Of a stretch of 7,528 nucleotides of DNA, positions 1 through 5,537 are shown piece by piece. The notes beneath the pieces are model-generated. The model ran no database searches. It was given only the letters and a program-made list of their open reading frames with translations, and was not told the origin of the DNA. A program made the position numbers and the translations under genes. The stretch lies in the NCBI GenBank assembly GCA_029942205.1, contig JAOZTL010000141.1, positions 1 through 7,528 of the forward strand, read 5' to 3'. Source of the stretch: Bacteroidales bacterium. GTDB taxonomy: Bacteria; Bacteroidota; Bacteroidia; Bacteroidales; JAOZTL01. Numbering within the stretch: position 1 is the stretch's first letter; each line of letters begins with the position of its first letter.

Positions 1-57
1 AGTTTTTTACTGCTATTTTTGCACATTTTTTTGTTTTTTGTCATGTACTAAAGTATT

Positions 58-384
58 TTATTCTAATTTTTCATTCTTTTTATGACGATCTTTGTCTCGT
101 AATGTTTTTTTTATCAAATTTTTCTCCATTGCCGCTGTTAAGTCTATTCCTGTTTGGTTGGCGATGCAAGTCAATACAAAAATTACATCAGCTAGTTCGT
201 CCGCCAGATTTTCGGTGTTATCGCTTTCTTTAGCCGATTGTTCGCCATAACGCCGTGCCATGATTCGGGCCACTTCGCCTACTTCTTCGGTCAAAATAGC
301 CATATTCGTCAATTCATTAAAATAGCGAACACCATAATCTCGAATCCAATCATCTACGGTTTGTTGTAATTCTTCGATTGTCAT
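58..384 (-). CDS. MazG-like nucleotide pyrophosphohydrolase
   Basis: Predicted 108-residue cytoplasmic enzyme of the all-alpha NTP-PPase (MazG) superfamily, whose members cleave nucleoside triphosphates to monophosphate and pyrophosphate and often remove unwanted nucleotides. The metal-binding pattern is visible: E33-E34-x-x-E37 in TEEVGE, then E63-x-x-D66 in LADELADV, 25 residues apart, which fits the usual EExxE...ExxD arrangement. The length fits a single-domain MazG-like protein rather than the tandem-domain MazG. The frame can be extended to a TTG at 411, but I chose the ATG at 382-384 because the protein MTIEELQQ... matches how the family begins. The C-terminal tail after about residue 93 is highly charged (KTLRDKDRHKKNEKLE). 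It lies downstream of dtd on the same strand, separated by 264 bases with a repeat and a possible terminator, so cotranscription is uncertain. The exact substrate cannot be read from sequence. The 57 bases after its stop are T-rich with nothing recognisable. Confidence 0.9.
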   Translation of the reverse strand: MTIEELQQTVDDWIRDYGVRYFNELTNMAILTEEVGEVARIMARRYGEQSAKESDNTENLADELADVIFVLTCIANQTGIDLTAAMEKNLIKKTLRDKDRHKKNEKLE

Positions 385-446
385 GAGATGGAGTGATTTT
401 GTTATTATCAATTGTTAAGGAACATAAATTAAATAAGCTATAATCG

Positions 447-462
447 TTAGGCGAACTTGCTT
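447..462 (+). repeat. Short repeat TTAGGCG(T)AACTTGCTT, copy 1
   Basis: TTAGGCGAACTTGCTT here recurs at 3506-3522 as TTAGGCGTAACTTGCTT, differing by one inserted T. Both copies have TATAAT followed by C/T and GT a short distance upstream (440-448 and 3491-3499), at different spacing. Function unknown. Two copies only, so chance or shared ancestry of a degraded repeat are both possible. Confidence 0.4.
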
Positions 463-479
463 TGTTCTTTAACGACTTT

Positions 480-504
480 AAAAAAATGCAATAGCACCGC
501 TATT
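480..504 (-). terminator. Possible weak intrinsic terminator upstream of the MazG-like gene
   Basis: Read on the minus strand, a perfect 6-bp stem (AATAGC/GCTATT, positions 504-499 and 495-490) with a 3-base loop is followed after GCA by seven T residues (486-480). This is the shape of a Rho-independent terminator, but the stem has only two G-C pairs. It lies about 145 bases past the dtd stop codon and about 95 bases before the MazG-like start, so it could end dtd transcription or act in the leader of the next gene. It also shares the small-stem, 3-base-loop design of the dispersed repeats in this window. Confidence 0.35.
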
Positions 505-606
505 AAAGGGTTTTTAAGGAAGTTAAAGGATAAAACAACGAGTATAATTGTTATCTGTTATTTAAATAATTAAAAAAATAATCGTACATTTTATTGATTA
601 AAAAAG

Positions 607-651
607 GTTTTCCACTAGTGCGCAAGCAACATCAAAAAGGTAGAAGACCTA
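607..651 (+). repeat. Dispersed hairpin repeat, family 1, copy A
   Basis: The core GCGCAAGCAACATCAAA (620-636) differs at one base from the five-copy consensus. One spacer base follows, then stem AGGTA (638-642), loop GAA (643-645) and stem GACCT (646-650), with one mismatch next to the loop. The left flank (GTTTT..AC.AGT, 607-619) matches copy E. The hairpin overlaps the dtd stop codon (649-651). On the minus strand it reads AGGT-CTTCT-ACCT followed by five T residues, so this copy could be an intrinsic terminator placed right at the end of dtd. Confidence 0.75.
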
Positions 652-1101
652 TTCTTTGTTTTTTGTATCAATAATGATACTTACAGGACCATCGTTTGTT
701 AAATGCACTTGCATATCGGCACCAAATTCGCCCGTTTGTACTTCTTGCTGTAAAAGTACGGATAATTTCTGATTAAATTTATCGTAGCACGGAATGGCTT
801 TATCTGCTTTTGCGGCATGAATGTACGAAGGGCGGTTGCCTTTTTTTGTTTTTGCATGCAAGGTGAATTGACTTACTGTAAGTATTTCTCCTTTTATTTC
901 TAAAATAGAGCGATTCATAACACCTTCGTCATCGTTAAAAATACGCAAACCTACGATTTTTCGGCACAACCAATCGATGTCTTCTTCGGAATCGTCGTTT
1001 GTTATGCCAATGAGAATAAGCAAACCAGCGGAGATTTTAGATTTTACTTGTTCATTTATTTCTACACTTGCTTGTGTTACTCGTTGTATGATTACTTTCA
1101 T
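649..1101 (-). CDS. dtd: D-aminoacyl-tRNA deacylase
   Basis: A 150-residue cytoplasmic enzyme that hydrolyses D-amino acids (and glycine) wrongly attached to tRNA, protecting translation from D-residues. Hallmarks are clear: the SQFTL motif at residues 77-81 with the key threonine at position 80, KKGNRPSY at 87-93, and NDGPVSI at 136-142, which carries the Gly-cisPro pair (G138-P139) that enforces chirality in the partner subunit's active site. The usual motif ends in Thr; here it is Ser141, a mild change. The N-terminus MKVIIQRVTQASV is typical of the family, and length matches, so the ATG at 1099-1101 is well supported. The gene follows the small unrecognised gene by only 42 bases on the same strand, so the two may be cotranscribed. 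Its stop codon is embedded in a hairpin repeat that may terminate transcription. Function is confidently assigned from the motifs. Confidence 0.97.
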   Translation of the reverse strand: MKVIIQRVTQASVEINEQVKSKISAGLLILIGITNDDSEEDIDWLCRKIVGLRIFNDDEGVMNRSILEIKGEILTVSQFTLHAKTKKGNRPSYIHAAKADKAIPCYDKFNQKLSVLLQQEVQTGEFGADMQVHLTNDGPVSIIIDTKNKE

Positions 1102-1143
1102 TTATTAATTGATTTAATATCGTTATGTTTACTTTAAGCAACT

Positions 1144-1545
1144 TTATTGACTTAAAATCCATTCTTTTGCTTTTGTTACATTATCAAAATAAGCAATATT
1201 TGCATTTTTTGCATTTTCTTTACTCAAACTTTGTTGAACCGAAATACTGGTGAAAATTTCAGTACTAACCACAATTGCGGCTTTAAAAATTCCAACAGAA
1301 ATTGCTTTTTTATTTATGTTTTTGTCTATCCAATCCTGTAACTCAGGTGTAATAATGAATTCCATTTGACTCATTTCGTGCAACACACACGTTCCTCGTT
1401 GATCTAATTCTTTGGCGTATCGTGTCATTACATTTTGAAACTGGTCAAGCGACATGTTTGCTGTCGCTTTTTTCCAGATTAGTTTGAATAGTTTGTTTTC
1501 TACCTCCAGATGAACATCTACAAAAGGTGTTTGTAATAAAATCAT
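1144..1545 (-). CDS. Small protein, possibly STAS/SpoIIAA-like fold; function unknown
   Basis: I do not recognise this gene with certainty. The frame extends to a GTG at 1614, but I prefer the ATG at 1543-1545 because it is preceded by an A-rich stretch (AAAAGAAATAAA), as in the neighbours, and because the extra 23 residues are a low-quality, basic extension. From that start it encodes 133 residues with no signal peptide or clear membrane segment. An N-terminal half (FKLIWKKATANMSLDQFQNVM) is followed by a hydrophobic strand (AAIVVSTEIF, about 89-98) and a C-terminal YFDNVTKAKEWIL. That ending, with a strand then a helix closing on an A..W motif, resembles small STAS or SpoIIAA-like proteins common in Bacteroidetes; this is an inference from pattern only. 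It lies 114 bases downstream of the carboxylase gene and 42 bases upstream of dtd, both on the same strand. Confidence 0.7.
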   Translation of the reverse strand: MILLQTPFVDVHLEVENKLFKLIWKKATANMSLDQFQNVMTRYAKELDQRGTCVLHEMSQMEFIITPELQDWIDKNINKKAISVGIFKAAIVVSTEIFTSISVQQSLSKENAKNANIAYFDNVTKAKEWILSQ

Positions 1546-1629
1546 TTTATTTCTTTTATGGTCTATCTTATTTATTTTCAGGTATTTTGAATGTATGAAT
1601 ATAATCAAATTCACTTGAATAATACAAAT

Positions 1630-1660
1630 ACGTAAGCAACATCAAATAAGTCGAAGACTT
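1630..1660 (+). repeat. Dispersed hairpin repeat, family 1, copy B
   Basis: Core ACGTAAGCAACATCAAA (1630-1646, one difference from consensus), one spacer base, then a perfect 5-bp stem AAGTC (1648-1652), loop GAA, GACTT (1656-1660). Relative to copy C the stem's second pair changes from G-C to A-T with pairing kept, which supports a selected structure. The last stem base overlaps the stop codon of the carboxylase gene (1660-1662). On the gene's strand the hairpin follows the stop at once, but the following tract (ATTTGATG) is a poor T-run, so termination is less certain than for copy A. Confidence 0.75.
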
Positions 1661-3207
1661 TATAATGGAATATTTCCATGTTTTTTCTTTGGTAATTTAT
1701 CTGCTTTATTTTCGAGCATTTTGAATGCACGAATAAGACGTTCTCGTGTTTGTTCGGGCTTAATTACTTCATCCACATAGCCACGAGAAGCAGCAATGTA
1801 TGGATTGGCAAGCAAATCGTTGTATTCATTTTCTTTTTCTTTCCATTTGGCTTCTTTATCGTCGGCATTTTTAATTTCGTTTCTAAAAATAATTTCGGCA
1901 GCTCCTTTTGCCCCCATCACGGCGATTTCTGCTGTTGGCCAAGCAAAATTCAAGTCTGCACCAATGTGCTTCGAGTTCATCACATCATAAGCGCCACCAT
2001 AGGCTTTGCGTGTAATTACGGTGATGCGAGGCACGGTAGCTTCCGAAAAAGCGTACAGTAATTTTGCTCCATTGGTAATAATGGCATTCCATTCTTGATC
2101 GGTACCAGGCAAAAAGCCAGGAACATCTTCAAATACCAAAAGAGGAATATTAAATGCATCACAAAAACGAACAAAACGAGCCGCTTTTTTGGATGAATTA
2201 ATGCCTAATACTCCAGCCAAAAATGCGGGTTGATTGGCAACAATACCAATGCTTTTGCCTGCCAAACGCCCAAATCCGACAATGATATTTTCAGCAAAAT
2301 CTTTTTGTACTTCAAAAAAACTATCGGCATCAATCGTGTTATCGATAACCTCATGCATGTCATACGGTTGATTCGGGTTTTCGGGAATAATGCTGTTTAA
2401 CTTAGTGCGTGTTTCGTCTGTCGTTTCATAATTAAGACTAGGAGCGAGTTCTTCGCAGTTTTGCGGAACATAGCTCATCAGTTTTTGGATGTATTCGATG
2501 GCTTCGGCATCATTACCTGTCGAGAAGTGTGCAACACCCGATTTGCTGGAATGTGTGGCTGCTCCACCGAGTTCTTCGGAGCTAACTTCTTCGTGTGTAA
2601 CTGTTTTGACCACATTGGGACCTGTAATGAACATGTACGATGTGTTTTCGACCATGATATTGAAATCGGTAATGGCTGGCGAATAAACTGCTCCACCTGC
2701 GCAAGGGCCCATAATTGCCGAAATCTGCGGAATAACGCCCGATGCCAACGTATTACGATAAAAAATATCGGCATAACCTGCCAACGACACCACGCCTTCT
2801 TGAATACGTGCGCCACCCGAATCGTTTAATCCAATGACAGGCGCACCGTTTTTCATTGCCAAATCCATTATTTTTACTATTTTTTCGGCATAAGCTTCGG
2901 ACAATGAGCCACCAAAAATAGTGAAATCTTGCGAAAAAACATACACCAAACGACCGCTGATCGTTCCATAACCAGTTACCACGCCATCGCCCAAAAAGTG
3001 CTGATCGCCAAGTCCGAAATCGGAAGAACGGTGCATTACGAGCATGCCTAGTTCTTGAAACGAATTATCGTCGAGAAGTAGCGTGATACGCTCACGAGCA
3101 GTGAGTTTCCCTTTTGCGTGTTGCGAGTCGATTCTTTTTTGTCCACCGCCTAGTTTTGCTTTGGCTATTTTTTGATTTAAAAAATCATTTTTTTCTTGGT
3201 TATTCAT
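1660..3207 (-). CDS. Acyl-CoA carboxylase, carboxyltransferase (beta) subunit, propionyl-CoA carboxylase type (PccB-like)
   Basis: A 515-residue cytoplasmic subunit that moves carboxylate from biotin to an acyl-CoA, probably propionyl-CoA to give methylmalonyl-CoA. Two crotonase-fold carboxyltransferase domains are visible. The N-domain starts with [21 protein letters not shown] (about 20-40) and carries [10 protein letters not shown] (129-138) and the oxyanion loop [12 protein letters not shown] (167-178). The C-domain has [21 protein letters not shown] (325-345), [12 protein letters not shown] (361-372) and the second oxyanion loop [11 protein letters not shown] (400-410). Asp370 sits in the segment known from Streptomyces PccB to govern acyl-chain choice; from memory Asp there favours propionyl-CoA. 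The ending KKKHGNIPL is typical. No biotin carboxylase or biotin-carrier gene is in the window, so partners lie elsewhere. A methylmalonyl-CoA decarboxylase alpha subunit is the main alternative, since these families are close. I see no convincing promoter upstream. Confidence 0.95.
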   Translation of the reverse strand: MNNQEKNDFLNQKIAKAKLGGGQKRIDSQHAKGKLTARERITLLLDDNSFQELGMLVMHRSSDFGLGDQHFLGDGVVTGYGTISGRLVYVFSQDFTIFGGSLSEAYAEKIVKIMDLAMKNGAPVIGLNDSGGARIQEGVVSLAGYADIFYRNTLASGVIPQISAIMGPCAGGAVYSPAITDFNIMVENTSYMFITGPNVVKTVTHEEVSSEELGGAATHSSKSGVAHFSTGNDAEAIEYIQKLMSYVPQNCEELAPSLNYETTDETRTKLNSIIPENPNQPYDMHEVIDNTIDADSFFEVQKDFAENIIVGFGRLAGKSIGIVANQPAFLAGVLGINSSKKAARFVRFCDAFNIPLLVFEDVPGFLPGTDQEWNAIITNGAKLLYAFSEATVPRITVITRKAYGGAYDVMNSKHIGADLNFAWPTAEIAVMGAKGAAEIIFRNEIKNADDKEAKWKEKENEYNDLLANPYIAASRGYVDEVIKPEQTRERLIRAFKMLENKADKLPKKKHGNIPL

Positions 3208-3224
3208 AGTTTTGTTTATTCATA

Positions 3225-3255
3225 AGGTCTTTGACCTATTTTATGTTGCTTACGC
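3225..3255 (-). repeat. Dispersed hairpin repeat, family 1, copy C
   Basis: This copy is inverted relative to A, B, D and E. On the plus strand it reads stem AGGTC (3225-3229), loop TTT, GACCT (3233-3237), one spacer base, then TTTTATGTTGCTTACGC (3239-3255), which is the reverse complement of the core with one difference. The stem is perfect (5 bp). It lies 17 bases upstream of the carboxylase start codon, so it would fall in that gene's 5' leader if transcribed, unlike copies A and B, which sit at 3' ends. Confidence 0.75.
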
Positions 3256-3278
3256 AATTCTGTAAATTCATTCTATTT

Positions 3279-3305
3279 GCAGATTTCGTCTGCTTTATTA
3301 TTTTT
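3279..3305 (+). repeat. Dispersed hairpin repeat, family 2, copy S1
   Basis: CAGAT (3280-3284), loop TTC, GTCTG (3288-3292), extended by an outer G-C pair (3279, 3293), then CTTTATTATTTTTG. The T-G pair beside the loop keeps pairing as a wobble. It points rightward, with no rightward gene before it, so a simple role as a gene terminator is not evident. Confidence 0.6.
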
Positions 3306-3378
3306 GCTTATCTCTATGGCTACAATGGTGCGTTATTTTTTTGTAAATATTTGATTCATAGAAAATTTAAAAGCATTG

Positions 3379-3400
3379 TTTGTTTAAGATAAGTCGTTGA
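3379..3400 (+). repeat. 22-base repeat TTTGTTT..GATAAGTC.TTGA, copy 1
   Basis: TTTGTTT, two bases, then GATAAGTCGTTGA. The same blocks recur at 7344-7366 with three intervening bases and one substitution (GATAAGTCATTGA). In the second location it immediately precedes family 1 copy E; here no family 1 copy follows it, so this may be an orphan left part of a longer repeat. Confidence 0.45.
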
Positions 3401-3505
3401 AACTCTGTGTTTTAATTTGTAATTCATATTGCATAATTCATAATTTAACGAAGTGTTGTAGCTATGTTTTAACAATTTATTACTGCTTGATATAATTGTA
3501 CATAT

Positions 3506-3522
3506 TTAGGCGTAACTTGCTT
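3506..3522 (+). repeat. Short repeat TTAGGCG(T)AACTTGCTT, copy 2
   Basis: TTAGGCGTAACTTGCTT matches 447-462 except for one extra T. No function is known to me; see copy 1. Confidence 0.4.
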
Positions 3523-3552
3523 ATTTACATTGATCATTTGTTGAAAAATGCC

Positions 3553-3584
3553 CAAAAATAAATATCAAAACAGACGAAGTCTGA
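3553..3584 (-). terminator. Family 2 hairpin repeat copy S2, likely terminator downstream of the GH3 gene
   Basis: On the minus strand, a perfect 5-bp stem CAGAC-TTC-GTCTG (3583-3571) is followed directly by TTTTGATATTTATTTTTG. A hairpin plus a T-rich tail fits an intrinsic terminator. It lies 94 bases beyond the GH3 stop codon, on the coding strand of that gene. The same unit occurs at 3279, 6149 and 7271, so it is also a dispersed repeat. The tail contains TATTTTTG (3560-3553), a match to the Bacteroidetes -7 element, but with no -33 partner at normal spacing. Confidence 0.55.
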
Positions 3585-3664
3585 TCTGCCTACCTATTTG
3601 TGTTTTTTTCAGTCTGAAAGATAAAAATAATTATTCATTCAAAAAAATAATCACAAATTAATTT

Positions 3665-3676
3665 GATCCGAAGATC
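3665..3676 (-). terminator. UUCG-capped hairpin directly after the GH3 stop codon
   Basis: On the minus strand GATC-TTCG-GATC begins at the base after the TAA stop (3679-3677). The C(UUCG)G cap is a known extra-stable RNA tetraloop. The stem is only 4 bp and the following AAATTAATTTG is not a strong T-run, so it is a weak terminator at best. It resembles family 1 hairpins, which also start at stop codons and contain TCTTC. Confidence 0.35.
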
Positions 3677-5188
3677 TTAGTTATTCATATTGAGCAAAGA
3701 GTCCATAAATTCCCGATGGTTGGCTAAACGTGGGACTTTATTTTGTCCACCAAGCCGTCCACGAGTTTTTAACCAACGGTAAAATAAATTTGGCTTTGCC
3801 TCTATTATTTGAGGAAAATCTAAAGAAATATTTTTGTGTCGTTTGGCTTCGTAATCCGAATTGGATTCTTTCAATCCTTTGTCTAGCAGGTCTATAAATA
3901 GCTTCATATCCTTGGGTTTATCGGCGAACTCGATGAGCCATTGATGTGCTCCTTTGCTATTTTTTGTCATATAAACTGGAGCTGCCGTGTATTCTTTAAT
4001 GCTTGCTCCTGTCTGATTACAAGCCAAATGCAGTGCTTTTTGTGCATTATCTACAATCAACTCTTCGCCAAAAGCATTGATGAAAAATTTTGTTCGTCCA
4101 GTTATTTTTATTTTATAGGGAGACGTATTGGTGAATTTGACGGTATCACCAATAACGTATCGCCACAAACCTCCATTAGTAGTGAGTATTAGAGCATAAT
4201 TTTTATCTAATTCTACATCAGCCAATGGAATTACTTTGGGGTTTTCTTTGCCAAATTCGTCCATCGGAATAAATTCATAAAAAACACCGTAGTCAAGCAT
4301 GAGCAACATATCGTCGGTTTTTGGGTCGTCTTGTAGTGCAAACATGCCTTCTGAAGCATTGAATGTTTCAAAATAATTCATGCTATCCGATTGGATAAGA
4401 GACTGAAATTGATCACGATAAGGAACAAAACTAACACCTCCGTGTATGAATAATTCTAAATTAGGCCAAACATCGAGAAGGTTTGATTTTCCAGTAATTT
4501 CGAGTATCCGCTTGATAAGAACGAGTGTCCATGAAGGAACGCCCGAAATGCTAGTAACATTTTCGTCAATCACCGCATACGACATTTTTTCTATTTTATT
4601 CTCCCATTCGTCTAGCAATGCGATGGATTTGCCAGGAACTCGCATGAAATTAGCCCAAAAAGGAAGATTTTCGATCAATACTGCCGATAAATCGCCATAA
4701 TACAATTCGTTTTTATAGCTATTGATTTGTTGGCTACCGCCGATGACCAAGCCTTTGCCTTTGATCATGTTATTGGCAGGGAAATTGTGCGAATAAAGCG
4801 TAATGATGTCTTTTCCGCCTCTGAAATGGCACTCTTCCAGAGCTTCTTTGCTTACGGGAATGAATTTACTTTTATCGGCTGTTGTTCCCGAGGATTTGGC
4901 AAACCACTTAATTGGAGTTGGCCATAAAATATTTTGTTTGCCTTCGCGCAATTGTTTGATATAAGGGGTGAGTGCTTCATAACTGTGTATCGGGACTTGG
5001 TTTTGGAATTGCTCTACAGAATGGATTGATTTAAAATCAAATTGTTTACCAAAAACGGTGTCTTGTGCTTGCTTGAGTAGATTGTGCAAGGTTTTTTCTT
5101 GAACCAATTGTGGATTTTGCTTAAAATAATCGATTTGTCTTAAGCGCCTGTTGGTTACTAATGAAACGATGGATTGAATGATAGGCAT
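3677..5188 (-). CDS. GH3 family (ANL-superfamily) acyl-adenylating protein
   Basis: A 503-residue protein of the GH3 family, named after a plant auxin-induced gene. Characterised plant members adenylate a carboxylic acid with ATP and then couple it to an amino acid; the bacterial substrate is unknown. The ATP-binding motifs are intact: motif I KSSGTTADKSKFIPVS (98-113), motif II around ETFNASEG (274-281) and motif III LWRYVIGDTVKF (341-352). ITGRTKFFINAFGEELI (362-378) marks the passage to the smaller C-terminal lobe (about 385-500), which ends with FYRWLKTRGRLGGQNKVPRL. Length is close to other bacterial family members, though shorter than plant GH3 proteins (about 600). There is no signal peptide, so it should be cytoplasmic. 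The ATG at 5186-5188 follows an A-rich stretch. It is divergently placed to cvpA, and no amino-acid or natural-product genes lie nearby to suggest a substrate. Family assignment is firm; role is not. Confidence 0.93.
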   Translation of the reverse strand: MPIIQSIVSLVTNRRLRQIDYFKQNPQLVQEKTLHNLLKQAQDTVFGKQFDFKSIHSVEQFQNQVPIHSYEALTPYIKQLREGKQNILWPTPIKWFAKSSGTTADKSKFIPVSKEALEECHFRGGKDIITLYSHNFPANNMIKGKGLVIGGSQQINSYKNELYYGDLSAVLIENLPFWANFMRVPGKSIALLDEWENKIEKMSYAVIDENVTSISGVPSWTLVLIKRILEITGKSNLLDVWPNLELFIHGGVSFVPYRDQFQSLIQSDSMNYFETFNASEGMFALQDDPKTDDMLLMLDYGVFYEFIPMDEFGKENPKVIPLADVELDKNYALILTTNGGLWRYVIGDTVKFTNTSPYKIKITGRTKFFINAFGEELIVDNAQKALHLACNQTGASIKEYTAAPVYMTKNSKGAHQWLIEFADKPKDMKLFIDLLDKGLKESNSDYEAKRHKNISLDFPQIIEAKPNLFYRWLKTRGRLGGQNKVPRLANHREFMDSLLNMNN

Positions 5189-5319
5189 GTTTGTTTCTAT
5201 TTTCGTTAATTATTGTATCATCAAATATGCACTTTTATGTGCTATTTTTTTATTTACAATAAATTTTGGTTTGTAAATAGTAATAAAAAAGCTAATTATA
5301 TGCAATTATGTTTATTACT

Positions 5320-5352
5320 CAAATTCAATTTATGAAAAAAATAAAGTCCAAA
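5320..5352 (-). promoter_or_regulatory. Candidate promoter for the GH3 gene
   Basis: On the minus strand: TTTG (5352-5349), a 21-base spacer, then TGAATTTG (5327-5320), one mismatch from the Bacteroidetes -7 consensus TAnnTTTG. It lies about 130 bases before the GH3 start codon. In an AT-rich region such matches arise easily by chance, so confidence is low. Confidence 0.35.
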
Positions 5353-5373
5353 AATAAACATTATTTTCTCAAA

Positions 5374-5405
5374 TTGGATATGCTAAATTATTTTCTTTAA
5401 ATTTG
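5374..5405 (+). promoter_or_regulatory. Candidate promoter for cvpA
   Basis: TTG (5374-5376), a 21-base spacer, then TAAATTTG (5398-5405), a perfect match to the Bacteroidetes -7 element TAnnTTTG at a usual spacing. Transcription would start near 5412 and give a leader of about 125 bases containing repeat copy D. Confidence 0.5.
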
Positions 5406-5470
5406 CAAAAGAGTATATGTATTTGGATAAAAGTTTTACGACATTTATTTTCATGTAATTTGCAGTTTAT

Positions 5471-5518
5471 AAGCATTTTGCATAAATGCGTAAGCAATAT
5501 TAAATAGCACTTAGTGTT
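5471..5518 (+). repeat. Dispersed hairpin repeat, family 1, copy D
   Basis: Core GCGTAAGCAATATTAAA (5488-5504, two differences from consensus), one spacer base, then AGCAC (5506-5510), loop TTA, GTGTT (5514-5518). The stem sequence is quite different from the other copies, yet all five positions still pair, one as a G-T wobble. The left flank TTTTGCATAAAT resembles the flank of copy E. It lies 20 bases before the cvpA start codon, in the sense direction, so it could fold in the cvpA leader near the ribosome-binding region. Confidence 0.65.
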
Positions 5519-5537
5519 TAGATAAAAAAATAAGACA

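Larger units (their letters stand above)
3208..3676. other. 469-base intergenic region rich in repeats
   Basis: No gene is supported between the GH3 stop codon and the carboxylase start. From left to right it holds family 1 copy C, family 2 copy S1, one copy of a 22-base repeat shared with 7344-7366, one copy of the TTAGGCG repeat, family 2 copy S2, a small stem TTTCA-GTC-TGAAA (3607-3619), and a UUCG-capped hairpin at the GH3 stop codon. Copies C and S1 point rightward while S2 points leftward. I found no good -33/-7 promoter pair reading into the carboxylase gene. Confidence 0.7.
5189..5537. other. 349-base divergent promoter region between GH3 and cvpA
   Basis: No gene is seen here. Because the flanking genes diverge, both promoters should lie in this region, and candidate Bacteroidetes-type promoters are visible in each direction (5320-5352 leftward, 5374-5405 rightward). 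The cvpA side also holds family 1 repeat copy D in what would be the mRNA leader. The remainder is AT-rich without further recognisable structure. Confidence 0.65.

Noticed and set aside
385..411. Longer MazG-like protein starting at TTG 411
   Set aside because: The ATG at 382-384 gives the expected family start; the extra nine residues look like upstream leader.
1546..1614. Longer N-terminus for the small protein from a GTG at 1614
   Set aside because: The ATG at 1543-1545 has a better A-rich leader and the extension looks like non-coding AT-rich sequence.
2461..2829. Long open frames on the plus strand (122 residues) and in another minus frame (112 residues) inside the carboxylase gene
   Set aside because: They overlap a strongly conserved carboxyltransferase coding sequence, have Cys/His-rich unnatural composition and match nothing recognisable; they are shadow frames.
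3607..3619. Palindrome TTTCAGTCTGAAA as a regulator site or terminator
   Set aside because: Short AT-rich palindrome seen once, with A residues rather than T residues after it on the GH3 strand; not distinguishable from chance.
3208..3676. Insertion sequence remnant in the largest gap
   Set aside because: No transposase fragment, no terminal inverted repeats enclosing the gap and no target-site duplication could be seen; only the short dispersed repeats.
5189..5537. Riboswitch or structured RNA gene upstream of cvpA or GH3
   Set aside because: Beyond the small repeat hairpin there is no extended pairing or known aptamer-like conserved sequence that I can identify by eye.
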